Assembly: GCA_945983195.1 (NCBI GenBank)
Contig: CAMFSS010000123.1
Location: 1-6,492 of the forward strand
DNA from: an uncultured Prevotellaceae bacterium
GTDB lineage: Bacteria > Bacteroidota > Bacteroidia > Bacteroidales > Muribaculaceae
Direction: 5' to 3'
Length of the DNA: 6,492 nucleotides
In this document: one piece after another, positions 4,395 to 6,492 of the stretch
Numbering within the stretch: position 1 is the first letter of the stretch
Layout of the letters: the number at the start of each line of letters is the position of its first letter
Program-made: the position numbers and the translations under genes
Notes under the pieces: model-generated
Seen by the model: only the letters and a program-made list of their open reading frames with translations
Told to the model about the DNA's origin: nothing
Databases searched by the model: none

Positions 4395-6492
4395 ATGAAG
4401 AAATTCCTACTTTCCCTGATTGCTTTATTGGCAGCAGGCAGCATTGTGGCAAACAATTTGCCTCAACGCGAGGGTGCTGCGCAGATGAAGCAACTCAATG
4501 CAGCCGAGCGCCATGTGCGCCCTGCTTTTGTAAAGCCTAATGCCGGGCTGCAATTTGCGCCAATGGCTGTCGAAGCTCCTGAAGTATTCTACGAAGTGCC
4601 ATTTTTGCACACTCTCGGAAAGGGTGAGGCTAACATCACCGGCAACTATGTGGGCTTCGATGTGAATAACGACACAAAGACGTGGAAAATAGGCGGTATT
4701 ACCGCTTACAGCGTGTGCATGAAGCCCGCAGAGGGCGCAATGGACGACTGGATGATTTCACCGGCAATACATCTTGTAGCCGGAAAGACCTACATGCTCT
4801 CGGTGCAGTTCTGCTCAGTGCTCTCAGCCGGAACTGAGGAGAAACTTGCCATATACATGGGCGGTGAGCAGACGGTGGAGGCTATGACCACTCCCATCGT
4901 TGCCGAAGCTACTGCCACTCAGGGCAAGACCCTCGTAGATGTGGTGCAGAATTTCACAGTGAATGCCGACGGCTACTACTACATCGGTTTCCACGCAATG
5001 TCGGAAGCTGCAAAGTCGGGCAACATGAAGCTGTGCAACTTTGCTATCGAAGACCCGTCGGAGCGTGTCGACCCACCGGCAGCAGGAGAACTTGCATTCC
5101 AAGTAGCTCCCAATGGCGAGCTTAAGGCTGCTATCACCTACACTGCACCGACTACAACCCTCACTAACGCCGCTCTTGCCGCTATCGACAGCGTGCAGGT
5201 GAGCGTCAACTACAAGCACGTACTCACGCTCACCGACGTGAATCCGGGCGACGTGAAGACATTCGATGTGAACGTGCTCAACAACTTCAATGTGGTGGAA
5301 GCCGTAGCATACGTGAAAGACACTCCGGGTGCCGTAGCCAAGACTCCGATGTTCTTTGCAGGATATGACAATCCGCAGCCGATCACCAATGTGAAGGCTA
5401 CCCTGTCGGCCGACTGCAAGACTGTAACACTCACATGGGACAAGGCTTCATCTGTCGGCGAAAATGGAGGCTACGTAGATGTTGACAAGGTCACCTACTA
5501 TGTGTTCAATGCTTTCGGTTCGGTTTACGACCCTGCCATTGCTGTGACTAGCGAAACATCGGCTACTTTCGACTACTCCGACCTCACAGCGCAGGATTTT
5601 GCGGCATTTGAGGTTACTGCCGGAATCGACGAAACCTATTACTCGCTTGGCTCAGTGAGCAACATTGTGGTTGTCGGTCCTGCCGATGCTCTTCCGTTCA
5701 CAGAGAGCTTCTCAAACAAGACTTCCAACCAGGCGTGGATGATTGCACCTGAAACAGACTTCGGCTCTTTCATCTGCCAGTTTGTAGGCGACAATGAGCT
5801 TCCGCTCGCATCAGACGACGAAGAGGCTCCGACAGAATACCTCAACTCCCACGATGCCGACAATGGCTTCTACCTGATAATGCCGGTTGAGGCCAATGCC
5901 AACTTTGGCTTCTGCTCGGTGAAAGCCGACATTTCGAAAGCTGCGAATCCGGTGCTCGAATTCTACTATCAAGGCAAAGGCAGCGCACTCGATGTGCTTG
6001 TAGCTGCCGAAAGCGGAGACTTTGAGGTGGTGAAGACTATCGACCTCAAGGAGAATCCTACCGATGGCTGGACTCTGTGCCGCGTGGAGCTGAATGCCTT
6101 CAAGCAGGCTGCCTTCATTCGTGTGGAGCTGCGCGTACGTTCTATCCATAACACCGACAGCGAGACCTGGAGTGTGCCAATCGACAATATTCGTATTCGC
6201 GACCTTGTAGACTCCGACTTGCGCCTTGCAGCACTCAAAGCATCGGCTTCAGTGAATAGCGGCAAAACTGTGGATATGGTTGCTGCCATTGAGAATCTCG
6301 GCTCTGAGGCGTGCACCGGTGCAATGCTCGAAATCAGCGATGGCGATGGCGTTATCGGCACAATTGAGCTGCCTGAAATAGCTTCGATGGCAGTAGCCAA
6401 GATGCCGTTCCTGATAAAGACCTCGGCTGCAACTCCTGCTGAATACACCATCACAGCCACAGTGAAGTGCGCCGAAGATATGGAAGAGAGCA
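4395..6492 (+). CDS. large secreted multidomain protein, choice-of-anchor-J/Fn3-like (3' end outside window)
   Basis: The frame is open from the ATG at 4395 to the window edge, 699 codons and one base, with no stop. MKKFLLSLIALLAAGSIVA is a typical Sec signal peptide, probable cleavage after Ala19. There is no lipobox cysteine, so it is not a lipoprotein. Domains by reading: a choice-of-anchor-J/MAM-like beta-sandwich at about 61-218 (DDWMISPAI at 117-125, YYYIGFHA later); an Ig/Fn3-like module at about 222-324 with a TAPTTTLTNAAL stretch; a fibronectin type III-like module at about 327-427 (ITNVKATLS, VTLTWDKAS); a second J-like domain at about 430-602 (LPFTESFSN, ending VPIDNIRIRDL); and the start of a CARDB-like module from about 605 (DLRLAALKAS, AAIENLGSEA). 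No catalytic motif is visible. In Bacteroidales such proteins are exported and often end in a type IX secretion sorting domain; that end is not visible here. Function is unknown; surface adhesion, glycan binding or an appended enzyme are possibilities. The start is supported by the signal peptide and by the AT-rich leader. Confidence 0.9.
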   Translation, partial: MKKFLLSLIALLAAGSIVANNLPQREGAAQMKQLNAAERHVRPAFVKPNAGLQFAPMAVEAPEVFYEVPFLHTLGKGEANITGNYVGFDVNNDTKTWKIGGITAYSVCMKPAEGAMDDWMISPAIHLVAGKTYMLSVQFCSVLSAGTEEKLAIYMGGEQTVEAMTTPIVAEATATQGKTLVDVVQNFTVNADGYYYIGFHAMSEAAKSGNMKLCNFAIEDPSERVDPPAAGELAFQVAPNGELKAAITYTAPTTTLTNAALAAIDSVQVSVNYKHVLTLTDVNPGDVKTFDVNVLNNFNVVEAVAYVKDTPGAVAKTPMFFAGYDNPQPITNVKATLSADCKTVTLTWDKASSVGENGGYVDVDKVTYYVFNAFGSVYDPAIAVTSETSATFDYSDLTAQDFAAFEVTAGIDETYYSLGSVSNIVVVGPADALPFTESFSNKTSNQAWMIAPETDFGSFICQFVGDNELPLASDDEEAPTEYLNSHDADNGFYLIMPVEANANFGFCSVKADISKAANPVLEFYYQGKGSALDVLVAAESGDFEVVKTIDLKENPTDGWTLCRVELNAFKQAAFIRVELRVRSIHNTDSETWSVPIDNIRIRDLVDSDLRLAALKASASVNSGKTVDMVAAIENLGSEACTGAMLEISDGDGVIGTIELPEIASMAVAKMPFLIKTSAATPAEYTITATVKCAEDMEES

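Noticed and set aside
5210..6460. Several minus-strand frames of 60-160 codons within the secreted-protein gene
   Set aside because: The plus-strand frame is continuous for 699 codons with a signal peptide and domain-like composition, and the antisense frames are fragmented and serine/arginine-rich.
1..6492. CRISPR array, insertion sequence, attachment site, tRNA or rRNA
   Set aside because: No spaced direct repeats, transposase or integrase motifs, terminal inverted repeats or cloverleaf-like segments were seen on reading both strands.

Overview
The window looks like chromosomal DNA of a member of the Bacteroidales, most likely near Muribaculaceae or Prevotellaceae. Three things suggest this: the protein sequences (IspE, GrpE, DnaJ and a short ManC with Bacteroidetes-like wording), the weak or absent Shine-Dalgarno sites with AT-rich leaders and a TAnnTTTG-type -7 box, and a large secreted protein built from choice-of-anchor-J-like and immunoglobulin-like domains. 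The taxonomic call is inference from reading, not from a search.

Layout: (1) Positions 1-2741 carry a co-directional plus-strand block, ispE (isoprenoid precursor synthesis), grpE and dnaJ (the Hsp70 nucleotide-exchange factor and J-protein). A possible tail of an upstream gene lies at the left edge. (2) Positions 2742-2890 separate two convergent genes and hold a 17-bp perfect hairpin with a T-tract, which should work as a bidirectional terminator, plus a second GC-rich stem-loop. (3) Positions 2891-3970 (minus strand) encode a mannose-1-phosphate guanylyltransferase (GDP-mannose supply for surface glycans). (4) Positions 3971-4394 are a 424-bp divergent intergenic region. It has a plausible manC promoter, two overlapping tiny minus-strand frames of doubtful reality, a run of helically phased A/T tracts, and a very AT-rich stretch with a good Bacteroidetes -7 box. 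(5) Positions 4395-6492 are the first 699 codons of a large exported multidomain protein whose 3' end lies outside the window.

grpE and dnaJ work together with DnaK, which is not in the window. ispE and manC are housekeeping or envelope-supply genes without an obvious functional tie to their neighbours. The 4395 gene is probably a cell-surface or secreted protein. I see no CRISPR array, insertion sequence, phage gene, tRNA or rRNA. I also see no convincing new multi-gene system; the least explained parts are the divergent intergenic region and the incomplete secreted protein.
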